This document shows, piece by piece, positions 1-7,194 of a stretch of DNA of 34,834 nt. The stretch covers positions 1 through 34,834 of the forward strand of contig NZ_LDUY01000021.1 in NCBI RefSeq assembly GCF_001038455.1, read 5' to 3'. The notes under the pieces were generated by a model. The model ran no database searches and had not been told where the DNA came from. It saw nothing but the letters and a program-made list of their open reading frames with translations. A program made the translations under genes and the position numbers. The DNA is from Fructobacillus sp. EFB-N1 (GTDB taxonomy: Bacteria; Bacillota; Bacilli; Lactobacillales; Lactobacillaceae). Each line of letters opens with the position of its first letter. Position 1 is the first letter of the stretch.

Positions 1-39
1 CAGACGCCACTAGAAGTTTTTCGGAGTTGTTCGAATTAA
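1..39 (+). CDS. IS30-family transposase, C-terminal 12 codons only (partial)
   Basis: Frame 1 is open from the window edge to TAA at 37-39 and encodes QTPLEVFRSCSN. IS30-type DDE transposases commonly end in a TP-(Y/L/E)-E-V-F segment shortly before the stop and close to the terminal inverted repeat, as here. The identical tail is encoded on the minus strand at 34794-34834. Only the very end is visible, so neither activity nor the exact IS can be judged. Confidence 0.5.
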   Translation, partial: QTPLEVFRSCSN

Positions 40-53
40 ACTTGTAATCTGCC
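1..53 (+). mobile_element. 3' end of an IS30-type insertion sequence (left edge)
   Basis: The first 53 bases are repeated exactly, inverted, at 34780-34832. The sequence holds a short open frame with a stop at 37-39, then about 14 bases up to the point where the two copies diverge (after CTGCC). That layout fits a transposase C-terminus followed by the terminal repeat of an IS. The encoded tail, QTPLEVFRSCSN, resembles the TP-x-E-V-F ending of IS30-family transposases. The family assignment is from memory of such tails and is moderate. The rest of the element lies outside the window. Confidence 0.6.
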
Positions 54-66
54 AACTAAAAAAATA

Positions 67-144
67 ATGAAAGCATTCATTACAAAGTATAAAAATATTG
101 ATGAGGCAGACGAAAATGAAGAAAAAATGGATAGAGGGGAATAA
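67..144 (+). pseudogene. Possible 25-residue remnant or leader ORF next to the IS end
   Basis: ATG 67 opens a frame of 25 codons ending with TAA at 142-144. It encodes a charged peptide (MKAFITKYKNIDEADENEEK, then a short tail). The frame is open back to the IS stop region. The reading frame of the next gene starts inside it (ATG 116, overlapping by 29 bases). It could be the C-terminal tail of a gene cut off by the IS, translated from a fortuitous ATG, or a small coupled upstream ORF. No Shine-Dalgarno sequence is evident before ATG 67. Weakly supported. Confidence 0.2.
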
Positions 145-667
145 CAAGAAGATAACCAAGCTCGGACCCGTTCGGTTGCTTGTTGTAACCAGTAGATATA
201 TTTTTTTAGATTTTTCTTTTATTACAACATTAATATTGATGGCTTTATTGTTGTTGGTGGTTTATTTTTTTAAATTAAAAATAATTATTCCGTTTAATGT
301 GATTTTTAGTGGATCTATTACTGCCATTTCGTTTTCATTTGCTATGATGGCGGCTATCAAACTTATTGTAACTGAACCAATGCTAAATTTTTATGCACAT
401 GACGATTATGAACACAGCAATAGGAAAGTAAACGAAATATATGTATTTTTCTCACCGTTTTTGGTTAGTTTGATATCGTGGGGAGTTGTATCATTGATAT
501 CTTTGATTGCGCTGTCAGTCAATATTAATTATTCAGGCAAAAGAATAATGGACTATGTTGCTGTCATCTTCTTGTCGTTAGTTATATATTCCATATTGAA
601 TGTTATCCAATTAATGTGGACGATTCTTCGATTGACGATACAAAAGGCTTTTAAGGGCATTGAGTAA
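116..667 (+). CDS. Unrecognised four-helix membrane protein
   Basis: I do not recognise this 183-residue protein. It has a basic N-terminus (MKKKWIEGNNKK), then four strongly hydrophobic segments at roughly residues 32-52, 56-80, 106-131 and 142-167. Between the second and third is a hydrophilic loop rich in Asp, His, Tyr and Asn, and the C-terminus is basic. No signal-peptide cleavage site or catalytic motif is visible. ATG 116 is chosen because GAGG at 103-106 sits nine bases upstream; TTG 98 and ATG 101 are in-frame alternatives without a better site. Codons are AT-rich (many ATA, TTA, AAT), unlike the catalase and ftsK genes that follow, and the gene abuts an IS end, so recent acquisition is likely. 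It could be an immunity-type or transport accessory protein; that is only a guess. Confidence 0.6.
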   Translation: MKKKWIEGNNKKITKLGPVRLLVVTSRYIFLDFSFITTLILMALLLLVVYFFKLKIIIPFNVIFSGSITAISFSFAMMAAIKLIVTEPMLNFYAHDDYEHSNRKVNEIYVFFSPFLVSLISWGVVSLISLIALSVNINYSGKRIMDYVAVIFLSLVIYSILNVIQLMWTILRLTIQKAFKGIE

Positions 668-759
668 ACGTGAAGATATTTGAAGGGAAAAATAATATTT
701 AACAGCACATGGAAATTTGATGTAAAAAATAAGTATTTTAAGTAATATTTAGGACAAAA

Positions 760-861
760 ATGAATAGCAACAAGAATGTAATTTTTGCCGGTATTTTATC
801 AGAATTACTATATTCTATTTTTGGTAGATTTTTGATAAATATGGCTAAATATTTGCAATAA
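760..861 (+). CDS. Possible 33-residue hydrophobic peptide
   Basis: A short frame starts at ATG 760, with AGGA at 751-754 six bases upstream, and ends at TAA 859-861. The peptide begins MNSNKNVIFAGILSELLYSI and continues through another hydrophobic stretch to KYLQ, so nearly the whole chain could lie in or on a membrane. Size and composition resemble small membrane peptides such as type I toxins or bacteriocin-like peptides, but there is no recognisable family motif. It follows the unknown membrane protein by 92 bases on the same strand in equally AT-rich DNA. Coding is plausible, not established. Confidence 0.3.
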   Translation: MNSNKNVIFAGILSELLYSIFGRFLINMAKYLQ

Positions 862-949
862 TTTGAATTATTAAATTTTTTTGAAATTAGTTATGCATAG
901 ATAGTAATGATTTAGAAATTCAATATTTAGAATAGAAAGGAAATTATCA

Positions 950-984
950 GAAAGTTTATTTGCTGACAAAATTAGTAAACTTTC
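950..984. repeat. Inverted repeat, 9-bp perfect arms
   Basis: GAAAGTTTA at 950-958 is repeated inverted as TAAACTTTC at 976-984 with a 17-base spacer. No run of T follows on either strand, so it is not a convincing intrinsic terminator. It lies just before the catalase terminator, in DNA without a supported gene. It may be an operator or the structured end of the transcript carrying the small ORF at 760. Confidence 0.4.
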
Positions 985-992
985 AATCCACC

Positions 993-1037
993 AAAAAAGC
1001 TGCCTACTTCTTCTCAAATCGAAGAGGTAAGCAGCTT
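993..1037 (-). terminator. Intrinsic terminator of the catalase gene
   Basis: Arms at 997-1013 and 1021-1037 pair over 17 positions with two imperfect pairs (one G-U and one A-C when read on the minus strand) and a short loop. On the minus strand the hairpin is followed by six T (993-998 complement). It lies about 50 bases past the catalase stop codon. Confidence 0.8.
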
Positions 1038-1084
1038 CTTTCATATATAAATATAAGGGAGAGGGCCCAATTGGTGGGCGAAAA

Positions 1085-1885
1085 TTAGCCTTGGTTGTTC
1101 TTCAGGCGCTTGTCCGCGGGCTTCACCTCAGGAACGCCGCCCATGGCTTCAGGGTGTTCTTGGTAAGTGAACTTGTGTCCGTCCTTGGCTACCTGGCCTT
1201 CAAAGGCCTTTGAGCCAGCGCCGTCAGAGAAGCTCATGATGGTGTGGGCGAATTCTGAATGCTCGATATCGCCCATGTCGCCAGGAACGATGACGCCGTA
1301 CTTTTCTTCGAGTTCTTCTTGGGCCTTCATAAATTGAAGTTGGTGTTGCGTTTCGCGAGCCAACAAGAACTTCAACATATCGCGGATTCCCTTGTCCTCT
1401 GTCATGTTGTAGAGACGAGAAACTTGGAGGCGGGCCTGTGATTCACGAACAACGTTAAAACGCATGTCGGCCACCAGGTTACCAGATGAAGTTACATAGC
1501 CGGCGTTCCAAGCTGCACCATTTGGGTTTGTTAGACCGGCGTTCAAACCATGAACCAGTGCGTGTTCAGGGTCCATACCGGACAATGTGGCTGCCTTAAG
1601 TGGATCGCCGGCAACGTCAGCATCAGAGATTGGCGCACCTTCAAGCAAATAGCCAATCATTGTTGAAATCATTTCCACGTGACCGATTTCTTCGGTTCCA
1701 GTGTCTAAAAGTAAGTCTTTGTACTTTTCATCGCCAGTTGATGACCAACCCTGTGAAAGGTATGACATCATGCCGGTTGTTTCACCCCATTGGCCACCCA
1801 ATGCTTCTTGCAGACGACGGGCCATCAATGGGTCCGGACGATCAGGCTTGGCGTTGTATTGTAACTTCCGAGTGTGCGTGAACAT
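1085..1885 (-). CDS. Manganese catalase (non-heme)
   Basis: This 266-residue dimanganese catalase breaks hydrogen peroxide down to water and oxygen in the cytoplasm without heme, which suits bacteria that make no heme. All five metal ligands known from the Lactiplantibacillus plantarum enzyme fall at the same numbers: Glu35 (WGET), Glu66 and His69 (EEIGH), Glu148 (RES) and His181 (TQH). The C-terminal tail (about 200-266) is the usual subunit-wrapping extension, and the length is full. ATG at 1885 is preceded by AGGA with proper spacing. It is a single gene with its own terminator, divergent from ftsK. The AT-rich stretch upstream has several possible -10 boxes, but I cannot choose between them. 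Confidence 0.96.
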   Translation of the reverse strand: MFTHTRKLQYNAKPDRPDPLMARRLQEALGGQWGETTGMMSYLSQGWSSTGDEKYKDLLLDTGTEEIGHVEMISTMIGYLLEGAPISDADVAGDPLKAATLSGMDPEHALVHGLNAGLTNPNGAAWNAGYVTSSGNLVADMRFNVVRESQARLQVSRLYNMTEDKGIRDMLKFLLARETQHQLQFMKAQEELEEKYGVIVPGDMGDIEHSEFAHTIMSFSDGAGSKAFEGQVAKDGHKFTYQEHPEAMGGVPEVKPADKRLKNNQG

Positions 1886-2125
1886 AATTTCCTACTTTCT
1901 GTGCTCTTCGTGAGAATATTTGTTAAAAAATAAACAGTACCAATTTATAATTATTTATAAAATAATAACTATTAAACGCCTATTCTCTAGTAATTAACAT
2001 TAAAATTAGTCGGTATATATCAACCTTTCCAATTTTAATATTTTGCGTTGAAATTAGTTTATCATGGACAATAGGAGCAGGTAAAGGGAAAATCAGGAAA
2101 ATGGTCTAGACGACCGTCGCTAAAG

Positions 2126-2153
2126 CTAGTGTTTTCAGTCCTGAAAACACTAG
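2126..2153. repeat. 28-bp palindrome upstream of ftsK
   Basis: CTAGTGTTTTCAG at 2126-2138 and its exact inverse CTGAAAACACTAG at 2141-2153 are separated by only TC. A weaker outer pairing, GTCGC 2116-2120 with GCGAC 2164-2168, could enclose it. There is no T run, so it is not a terminator. The palindrome ends about where the -35 region of the promoter at 2172-2180 would lie. That fits an operator; a hairpin in a longer transcript is also possible. Confidence 0.6.
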
Positions 2154-2171
2154 GAGCAAAAGAGGCGACTG

Positions 2172-2180
2172 TGCTAAGAT
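2172..2180 (+). promoter_or_regulatory. Extended -10 element, likely ftsK promoter
   Basis: TGC followed by TAAGAT (2175-2180) matches an extended -10 element (TGn-TATAAT with one mismatch). No good -35 lies 16-18 bases upstream, which is tolerated for extended -10 promoters. Transcription would begin near 2187, about 55 bases before the ftsK start. Confidence 0.4.
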
Positions 2181-2241
2181 AGAAGGAGTAAACTAGACAT
2201 TTTTAGACTATTTAGTTGGTCTTTTGCAAAGGAGAACCCTC

Positions 2242-4629
2242 ATGGCTAAGCAGACGAAACGTCGCAGTCAAAAGAAAAAGAAAGTTAGTCGGGCAGGAGC
2301 TGCTGGACAAATTGTTGGCCTACTGGCGATTATCTTATTATCAATTTTTGCGATTTTTCAATTAGGACTTTTTGGTATTTATCTAGCCGATATGGTGCGT
2401 TTTTTCTTTGGAAATCTTTACCAAATTACTTTGTTGCCACTGATTGCTTGGGCCACGATTTATTTGGTGATGGATAAAAGTTATCCAATTCCAGGTCGCA
2501 TCTATGTCGGAGTGGGGATGATCTACTTAGCAACGGTTTTGCTGTCATCGATGCTGTTCTTCACACAGAACGAATTGCCAGGTGGTGGTTATGCTTCCCA
2601 GGTAATTCGATTGATTGGCCAGGATATGACCAATCAATCCGCTGGAACACCGGTTGGAGCTGGTATGCTAGGGGCTCTTTTATACCAATTAACCTTCACC
2701 CTCTTATCAAACGTTGGTGTAGCGATTATTGTCGTTGTTTTGTATATTGCGGGTGTAATTGTCACTTTTCGTTTGCCCGCTCGTGACTTGGCACAAAAGG
2801 GTGTTGCCAAGGCCCATGAAAACTTTACGGAGTTCCAAAAGCAACAAGGTCAAAAGCGCGATCAGCGTCAATTGCTGGCTGAGAAGAAACAACAGGATTT
2901 GACAGAATTTGGTGACCACCCATTTGGCTTGAGTAAAACGGAGCCAAGGGCGGATGAACCGGCAGCAGATCCATTCTTCCCCGACCCTGCCAAAGATATT
3001 AACGGTGATGGTGCTGATTTGCCAGTAGAAGAAGGATTGAATTTAGGTGCCGACCCGGTTGAACCAACTATTAACTGGCAGGCGCCGACAACGCCAAGCC
3101 CAGCACCTACTCCAGCTGGACCAGCCCAACCCGTTACTCCGCAGGGAAATGAGGACGTACACCTTAATGCTAGTGCTGTGGATGACGATGATTACCAGTT
3201 GCCACAAACCTCACTCTTAACAAAGACTCAGCCGACTGACCAGACTAAGGAGGCGCAAAGTTTGAATGCGAAGTCTCGTCTGGTCCATGACACGCTACAA
3301 TCCTTTGGCGTGGACGCGACCGTGTCCTCGGTTTCCTTGGGACCAACGGTTACTCAGTATGAGCTCAAGCCGGGTCAGGGTGTGAAGGTCAACCGGATTG
3401 CGAATTTGGCGGATGACTTGGCTTTGGCCTTAGCGGCGAAATCAATTCGAATTGAAGCGCCAATCCCTGGAAAGCCCTACGTCGGCATCGAAGTGCCAAA
3501 CGATACGCAGGCGGTCGTTGGTTTTCGCTCGATGATTGAGCAGTCCAACACTTTAGACCAGGGCTTGCTAACGGTTCCATTGGGCCGTGATGTGACTGGC
3601 AATATCGTGTCAGTGGACTTATCAGCCATGCCGCACTTGCTGATTGCTGGATCCACGGGTTCTGGAAAATCAGTTGGGTTGAACGGCATCATTATTTCCT
3701 TGCTCTTAAAGGCCAAGCCTTCCGAAGTAAAGCTGATGATGGTCGATCCTAAGGTGGTCGAGTTATCGATTTACAATGGTATTCCGCACCTGTTGACGCC
3801 CGTTGTTTCCGATCCACGTAAGGCAGCCAAGTCGCTGCAAAAGTTAGTAGATGAAATGGAAAACCGCTATGATCTGCTGGCTCAATTTGGCAAGCGCAAT
3901 ATCGGTGAGTATAATGCGGCCGTTGACGACAACAATGCTCATGCCAAGGAAACCGGCAACGCCATCATGACGAAATTGCCCTACATCGTGGCGGTTGTCG
4001 ATGAATTTGCTGATTTGATGGCAACGGTTGGCTCTGAAATTGAAGTTTCGATTGCCCGCTTGGGAGCCAAGGCGCGAGCTGCCGGAATCCATATGATTCT
4101 GGCGACCCAGCGTCCCGACGTGAAGGTGATTAATGGAACGATTAAGTCGAATATTCCCGGTCGAATCGCCTTTCGAACGGCATCGGGAATCGATTCGCGG
4201 ACAATTTTGGATACGAACGGGGCCGAAAAGTTGCTTGGCCGCGGAGACATGATTTTTGCCCCACCTGGCAAGGCTCATAAGCGACTGCAGGGCGCCTTTA
4301 TTTCAAATCAGGATGTGACCGCCATTGTTGATTTCGTCAAGGGCGAACAAGATGCCGTTTATGATGAGAAGATGACGGTGACCGATGAGGAAGTCGCCCA
4401 GGATGAAAACGGTGGTGGCGGCAATTCGGATGATGAATTGTTCGAGGAAGCACTAGAATTTGTGATTGACCAGCAGAAGGCCTCAACTTCATTGCTCCAA
4501 CGTCGCTTCCGGATTGGTTATAACCGGGCAGCCCGCCTGGTTGACGACCTCGAAAATGCTGGTTACATTGGACCGGCTGACGGGGCCCGTCCACGTCATG
4601 TCAATGTTAGCAAGAAAATTGATGAATAA
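2242..4629 (+). CDS. ftsK: DNA translocase FtsK/SpoIIIE family
   Basis: This membrane-anchored ATPase pumps chromosomal DNA through the division septum and acts with chromosome dimer resolution. The protein has 795 residues from ATG 2242, which is preceded by AAAGGAG at 2228-2234; the in-frame TTG 2224 lies upstream of that site and is rejected. A basic N-terminus precedes four membrane segments (roughly residues 20-50, 55-80, 88-110 and 135-175). A Pro/Gln/Asp-rich linker runs to about 310. The alpha/beta motor follows, with Walker A GSTGSGKS at 470-477 and Walker B VAVVDEFADL around Asp587-Glu588. The C-terminal gamma winged helix (about 720-795, with a TSLLQRRFRIGYNRAARL segment) would read polar DNA sequences. 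It is a single gene with its own terminator. Confidence 0.96.
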   Translation: MAKQTKRRSQKKKKVSRAGAAGQIVGLLAIILLSIFAIFQLGLFGIYLADMVRFFFGNLYQITLLPLIAWATIYLVMDKSYPIPGRIYVGVGMIYLATVLLSSMLFFTQNELPGGGYASQVIRLIGQDMTNQSAGTPVGAGMLGALLYQLTFTLLSNVGVAIIVVVLYIAGVIVTFRLPARDLAQKGVAKAHENFTEFQKQQGQKRDQRQLLAEKKQQDLTEFGDHPFGLSKTEPRADEPAADPFFPDPAKDINGDGADLPVEEGLNLGADPVEPTINWQAPTTPSPAPTPAGPAQPVTPQGNEDVHLNASAVDDDDYQLPQTSLLTKTQPTDQTKEAQSLNAKSRLVHDTLQSFGVDATVSSVSLGPTVTQYELKPGQGVKVNRIANLADDLALALAAKSIRIEAPIPGKPYVGIEVPNDTQAVVGFRSMIEQSNTLDQGLLTVPLGRDVTGNIVSVDLSAMPHLLIAGSTGSGKSVGLNGIIISLLLKAKPSEVKLMMVDPKVVELSIYNGIPHLLTPVVSDPRKAAKSLQKLVDEMENRYDLLAQFGKRNIGEYNAAVDDNNAHAKETGNAIMTKLPYIVAVVDEFADLMATVGSEIEVSIARLGAKARAAGIHMILATQRPDVKVINGTIKSNIPGRIAFRTASGIDSRTILDTNGAEKLLGRGDMIFAPPGKAHKRLQGAFISNQDVTAIVDFVKGEQDAVYDEKMTVTDEEVAQDENGGGGNSDDELFEEALEFVIDQQKASTSLLQRRFRIGYNRAARLVDDLENAGYIGPADGARPRHVNVSKKIDE

Positions 4630-4640
4630 ATAAAGCTAAG

Positions 4641-4681
4641 AAAAAGCGAAACTGCCGAAGTGAATGGTGGTTTCGCTTTTT
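4641..4681 (+). terminator. Intrinsic terminator after ftsK
   Basis: AAAAAGCGAAAC at 4641-4652 pairs perfectly with GTTTCGCTTTTT at 4670-4681. The T run is the end of the second arm. It lies 11 bases past the ftsK stop. Confidence 0.85.
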
Positions 4682-4741
4682 AAGTGCTTATTTTTTGAGC
4701 ATTTGACGGGGGATTTGGCAGGCAGTGTCTAAATTTCCATC

Positions 4742-4771
4742 AAAAAAGCGCCTTCCCAAATGGGTTGGCGC
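4742..4771 (-). terminator. Intrinsic terminator of the ade operon
   Basis: On the minus strand a GCGCC-AA-CCC / GGG-AA-GGCGC hairpin is followed by six T (4742-4747 complement). It lies 16 bases past the stop of the 166-residue gene and faces the ftsK terminator, so the two converging transcripts are both closed here. Confidence 0.88.
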
Positions 4772-4787
4772 AAAATTGCTTGATAAA

Positions 4788-5288
4788 TTATTCTTGGAAA
4801 AAGGGCACGATTTGTTTAGCGAACGAACCGTCGGGATCGTTGACAAAGGTCTTGTAGGCCGCCCAGTAGGCGTCTTCGATGAGGAGTGGCTCGGCGATGT
4901 TCTTTGGAATCGCCGTTCGTGGAATGCCACCACGGTCATCGCGAGGACCTTCGTATTCCTTTGTAAAGTCGTCGAAACGCTTTTCAATCACAATGGCTTC
5001 GGGGCCAAACCAGTTATGGGGCTCCTTGGTTAAGAAGCTTTCTTCAATCTGGTAGGGTGTCCAATCGGGTAAGTTGACCGCGATTTTCATGGGGTGGACC
5101 AAAGTTTGTAACTGGACTTGGCCGAGCGCGATATCGGCGACGGCACCCGCCATGGCTGACGGCAGGTGGAGGTCCTGATTTTCCTTAGCAACTAGGAGGA
5201 ACTGGCCGGTCATCTTTTCGTCAGCTGTAACTTCTTGGCCGGCGAGGACGTTAAGTAATTCGGTTGGAGTAATATTAATAGCTTGCAT
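4788..5288 (-). CDS. Unrecognised 166-residue protein coupled to adenine deaminase
   Basis: I do not recognise a family. The protein is soluble and acidic, with no membrane segment or signal peptide. It starts MQAINITPTELLNVLAGQEV and has a central WTPYQIEESFL segment, a basic-acidic stretch (FDDFTKEYEGPRDDRGG) and a tail ending IVPFFQE. No Cys is present and no catalytic motif stands out. ATG 5288 lies 10 bases after the ade stop codon; the only Shine-Dalgarno-like sequence (AGGA) is inside the last ade codons, so translation is probably coupled. An in-frame ATG at 5339 would overlap ade by 41 bases and add an unlikely N-terminus, so it is rejected. Operon position suggests a purine-related or ade-partner role, but the sequence itself shows none. 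Confidence 0.75.
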   Translation of the reverse strand: MQAINITPTELLNVLAGQEVTADEKMTGQFLLVAKENQDLHLPSAMAGAVADIALGQVQLQTLVHPMKIAVNLPDWTPYQIEESFLTKEPHNWFGPEAIVIEKRFDDFTKEYEGPRDDRGGIPRTAIPKNIAEPLLIEDAYWAAYKTFVNDPDGSFAKQIVPFFQE

Positions 5289-5298
5289 GAGAAATAGT

Positions 5299-6957
5299 TT
5301 AATCCTGAATTTGAATAAAGGCAAATTGTGCGAAGTCAAAGAGTCCTTGGTCGGTAATTTTCAATGAAGGAATCACGGGCAGGGCCATGAAAGAAAGGGT
5401 CAAGAACGGATCGAAGGTTAGCGGTGAAATTTTGGCAAAGGCTTCGTTTAGGGTCTGCTGCTTTTGAATTAATCCTTCGTAAGGCAAATCAGACATCAAA
5501 CCGCCGATAGGTAATGGTAAGGTCGTCACCTGACCGTTTTTGACAACCACTTGGCCACCACCGATTTTCTTGAGGGTTTCAACGGCCAAGACCATATCGT
5601 CGTCATTGACACCAGCAACGATCAAGTTGTGGGAATCGTGAGCAATGGTTGAGGCGATAGCGCCATCTTTTAGAGAAAGGCCCTTGATGATACCCAGACC
5701 GTGGCCGAGGTCGTGGTAGCGTTCAATCACGGCCACCTTGGCAAAGGTTTCGTTTGGTGCGAATTGACCGTCTGCATCAACTGGCACCATTTCGACCTGG
5801 TGCTTCGTGGTGATGTGGTGGGGCTCAATTTCAATCACGTGGGCTGGCTTACTGGCATCTAATGGCAAGGCCAAATCGGCTTTGCTAAAGGTCAAATTGA
5901 TTTGCTGACCGGGAAGGCGCAAGACGTCTTCTTGCTCATTTTGAAAGAATTGGCCACCGACCATGACCTGGTCAATGGTAACTTGCTTTGGATCAGTCAG
6001 TATGACCAAATCGGCCTCGAAACCAGGAGCTAAGGCACCGACATTTTGCAGGTGGTGGGCGGTTGCACCGTTATAAGAAGCCAGGGTGTAGGCCAATTCG
6101 GGTGTGAGACCATTCTCGATGGCCAAGGCGATGTTGAAGTTGATGGAGCCTTCTTTTTGGATGTCCGCGGCTGATTTATCATCGGTAGCAAAGGCGAAGT
6201 GACCTTCGTTGGCCTTTGTTACGGCCGGTAGGAGGGCGAGCTCGTCGCGTTCAACGGTTCCTTCGCGCAAGAAGACGGCCATGCCGGCGTTAACACGGTC
6301 GAGGGCTTCTTTTTTGCTGGTGGCCTCGTGGTCGGTGTCGATACCATAGGCGCGGTAGATGGCTAGTTCAGCCGGACCTAGCCCAGCCCCGTGGCCATCA
6401 ACGTGACGGTGGGCCTCCTTTGCATCTGCAATCTTTTGCAACATATCGTCCTGGGCGTTAGCGACTGCTGGAAAGTCCATTACTTCGGCTAAACCGGCAA
6501 TTTCTGGATGTTGGTAGAAGGGACGCAGGGCGTCCGCATCTAAGATGGCACCAGCGTGCTCAAAGGGCGTGGCTGGCACGGAAGATGGCAACATATAGTG
6601 GATGTGCAATGGTGTCTTCTTGGCAGAATCGAGCATGTACTGGATACCCGAAATACCGGCCACGGAAGCAATTTCGTGTGGGTCGGCGAAGATTCGGGTA
6701 ACGCCGTTTTCAAGAGAAAGACGGCCGAATTCAGAAGGGGTTAGCAAAGATGATTCGATGTGAAGGTGCGCATCGATAAAGCCGGGCACGAGCCAGCGAT
6801 CGTGGCAATCGATAGTGGTCTTGGCCTCCAAGTCCTGGTTATCACCGACAAAGATAATCTTTTTGTCTTTAATCCAGACATCCTTTTCCTCAAATTCCTG
6901 ATTAAAAACGTTTAAGACTTGACCGCCGGTAAGACGGTAATCGACTTGCTGTACCAT
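5299..6957 (-). CDS. ade: Adenine deaminase
   Basis: This enzyme hydrolyses adenine to hypoxanthine and ammonia, feeding purine salvage in the cytoplasm. The 552-residue protein has the amidohydrolase layout of bacterial Ade. The N-terminal composite beta domain is followed by the metal-binding HLHIESSLL segment at about residues 64-72. ADPHEIASVAG (around 91-101) is characteristic of Ade, GHGAGL and the DTDHEATS region carry further ligands, and FATDDKSAADI lies near 257. The C-terminal Ade domain includes DSHNLIVAGVNDDDM. The start ATG 6957 is preceded by AAGGAG with good spacing. It is the first gene of a two-gene operon ending at the terminator 4742-4771. The NCS2 permease at 18623 could supply its substrate. 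Confidence 0.95.
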   Translation of the reverse strand: MVQQVDYRLTGGQVLNVFNQEFEEKDVWIKDKKIIFVGDNQDLEAKTTIDCHDRWLVPGFIDAHLHIESSLLTPSEFGRLSLENGVTRIFADPHEIASVAGISGIQYMLDSAKKTPLHIHYMLPSSVPATPFEHAGAILDADALRPFYQHPEIAGLAEVMDFPAVANAQDDMLQKIADAKEAHRHVDGHGAGLGPAELAIYRAYGIDTDHEATSKKEALDRVNAGMAVFLREGTVERDELALLPAVTKANEGHFAFATDDKSAADIQKEGSINFNIALAIENGLTPELAYTLASYNGATAHHLQNVGALAPGFEADLVILTDPKQVTIDQVMVGGQFFQNEQEDVLRLPGQQINLTFSKADLALPLDASKPAHVIEIEPHHITTKHQVEMVPVDADGQFAPNETFAKVAVIERYHDLGHGLGIIKGLSLKDGAIASTIAHDSHNLIVAGVNDDDMVLAVETLKKIGGGQVVVKNGQVTTLPLPIGGLMSDLPYEGLIQKQQTLNEAFAKISPLTFDPFLTLSFMALPVIPSLKITDQGLFDFAQFAFIQIQD

Positions 6958-7106
6958 TGTGCACTCCTTTTTTCGTTTTGAATTTTATCTAGTTTAGCAC
7001 ATGTCAGCCGGGCTTTGGAACTGATTTAAACGCCTGGAAAATCAGCTGTGTGAAGAAAGTTGACTACTGTTGGTCATTTAGTCTATACCAATTATTAATT
7101 TTGGGA

Positions 7107-7134
7107 TTGACTAAGCCATGAATACTGATAGAAT
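7107..7134 (+). promoter_or_regulatory. Promoter of glmS
   Basis: TTGACT (7107-7112) and TAGAAT (7129-7134) are separated by 16 bases, giving a leader of about 55 bases before glmS. A second, weaker pair, TTGACT 7060-7065 and TATACC 7084-7089 with an 18-base spacer, lies upstream. No glmS ribozyme would fit in this short leader. Confidence 0.65.
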
Positions 7135-7172
7135 AGCAGTTGTTAACTTAAAAAGTATTACCAAACCAATTT

Positions 7173-7190
7173 TTTTGAAAGCGAGAAATT
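7173..7190 (+). promoter_or_regulatory. Leader/ribosome-binding element of glmS, shared with cdsA
   Basis: TTTTGAAAGCGAGAAATT precedes ATG 7195 by four bases. Apart from one base it is the same 18-base sequence that precedes cdsA at 10005-10022. GAAAGCGAG is an interrupted match to the AAAGGAGG Shine-Dalgarno consensus and is the only ribosome-binding candidate here. Confidence 0.45.
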
Positions 7191-7194
7191 TTGT

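Larger units (their letters stand above)
1886..2241. other. Divergent intergenic region between catalase and ftsK
   Basis: No gene is seen in this 356-base region. It contains the catalase ribosome-binding site (AGGA on the minus strand just after 1886), an AT-rich stretch at about 1925-2050 that must hold the catalase promoter, a 28-bp palindrome at 2126-2153, an extended -10 element at 2172-2180 and the ftsK ribosome-binding site AAAGGAG at 2228-2234. Confidence 0.6.

Noticed and set aside
6958-7194. glmS ribozyme
   Set aside because: The leader from the likely promoter is only about 55 bases and lacks the ribozyme core, and lactobacilli commonly have none.
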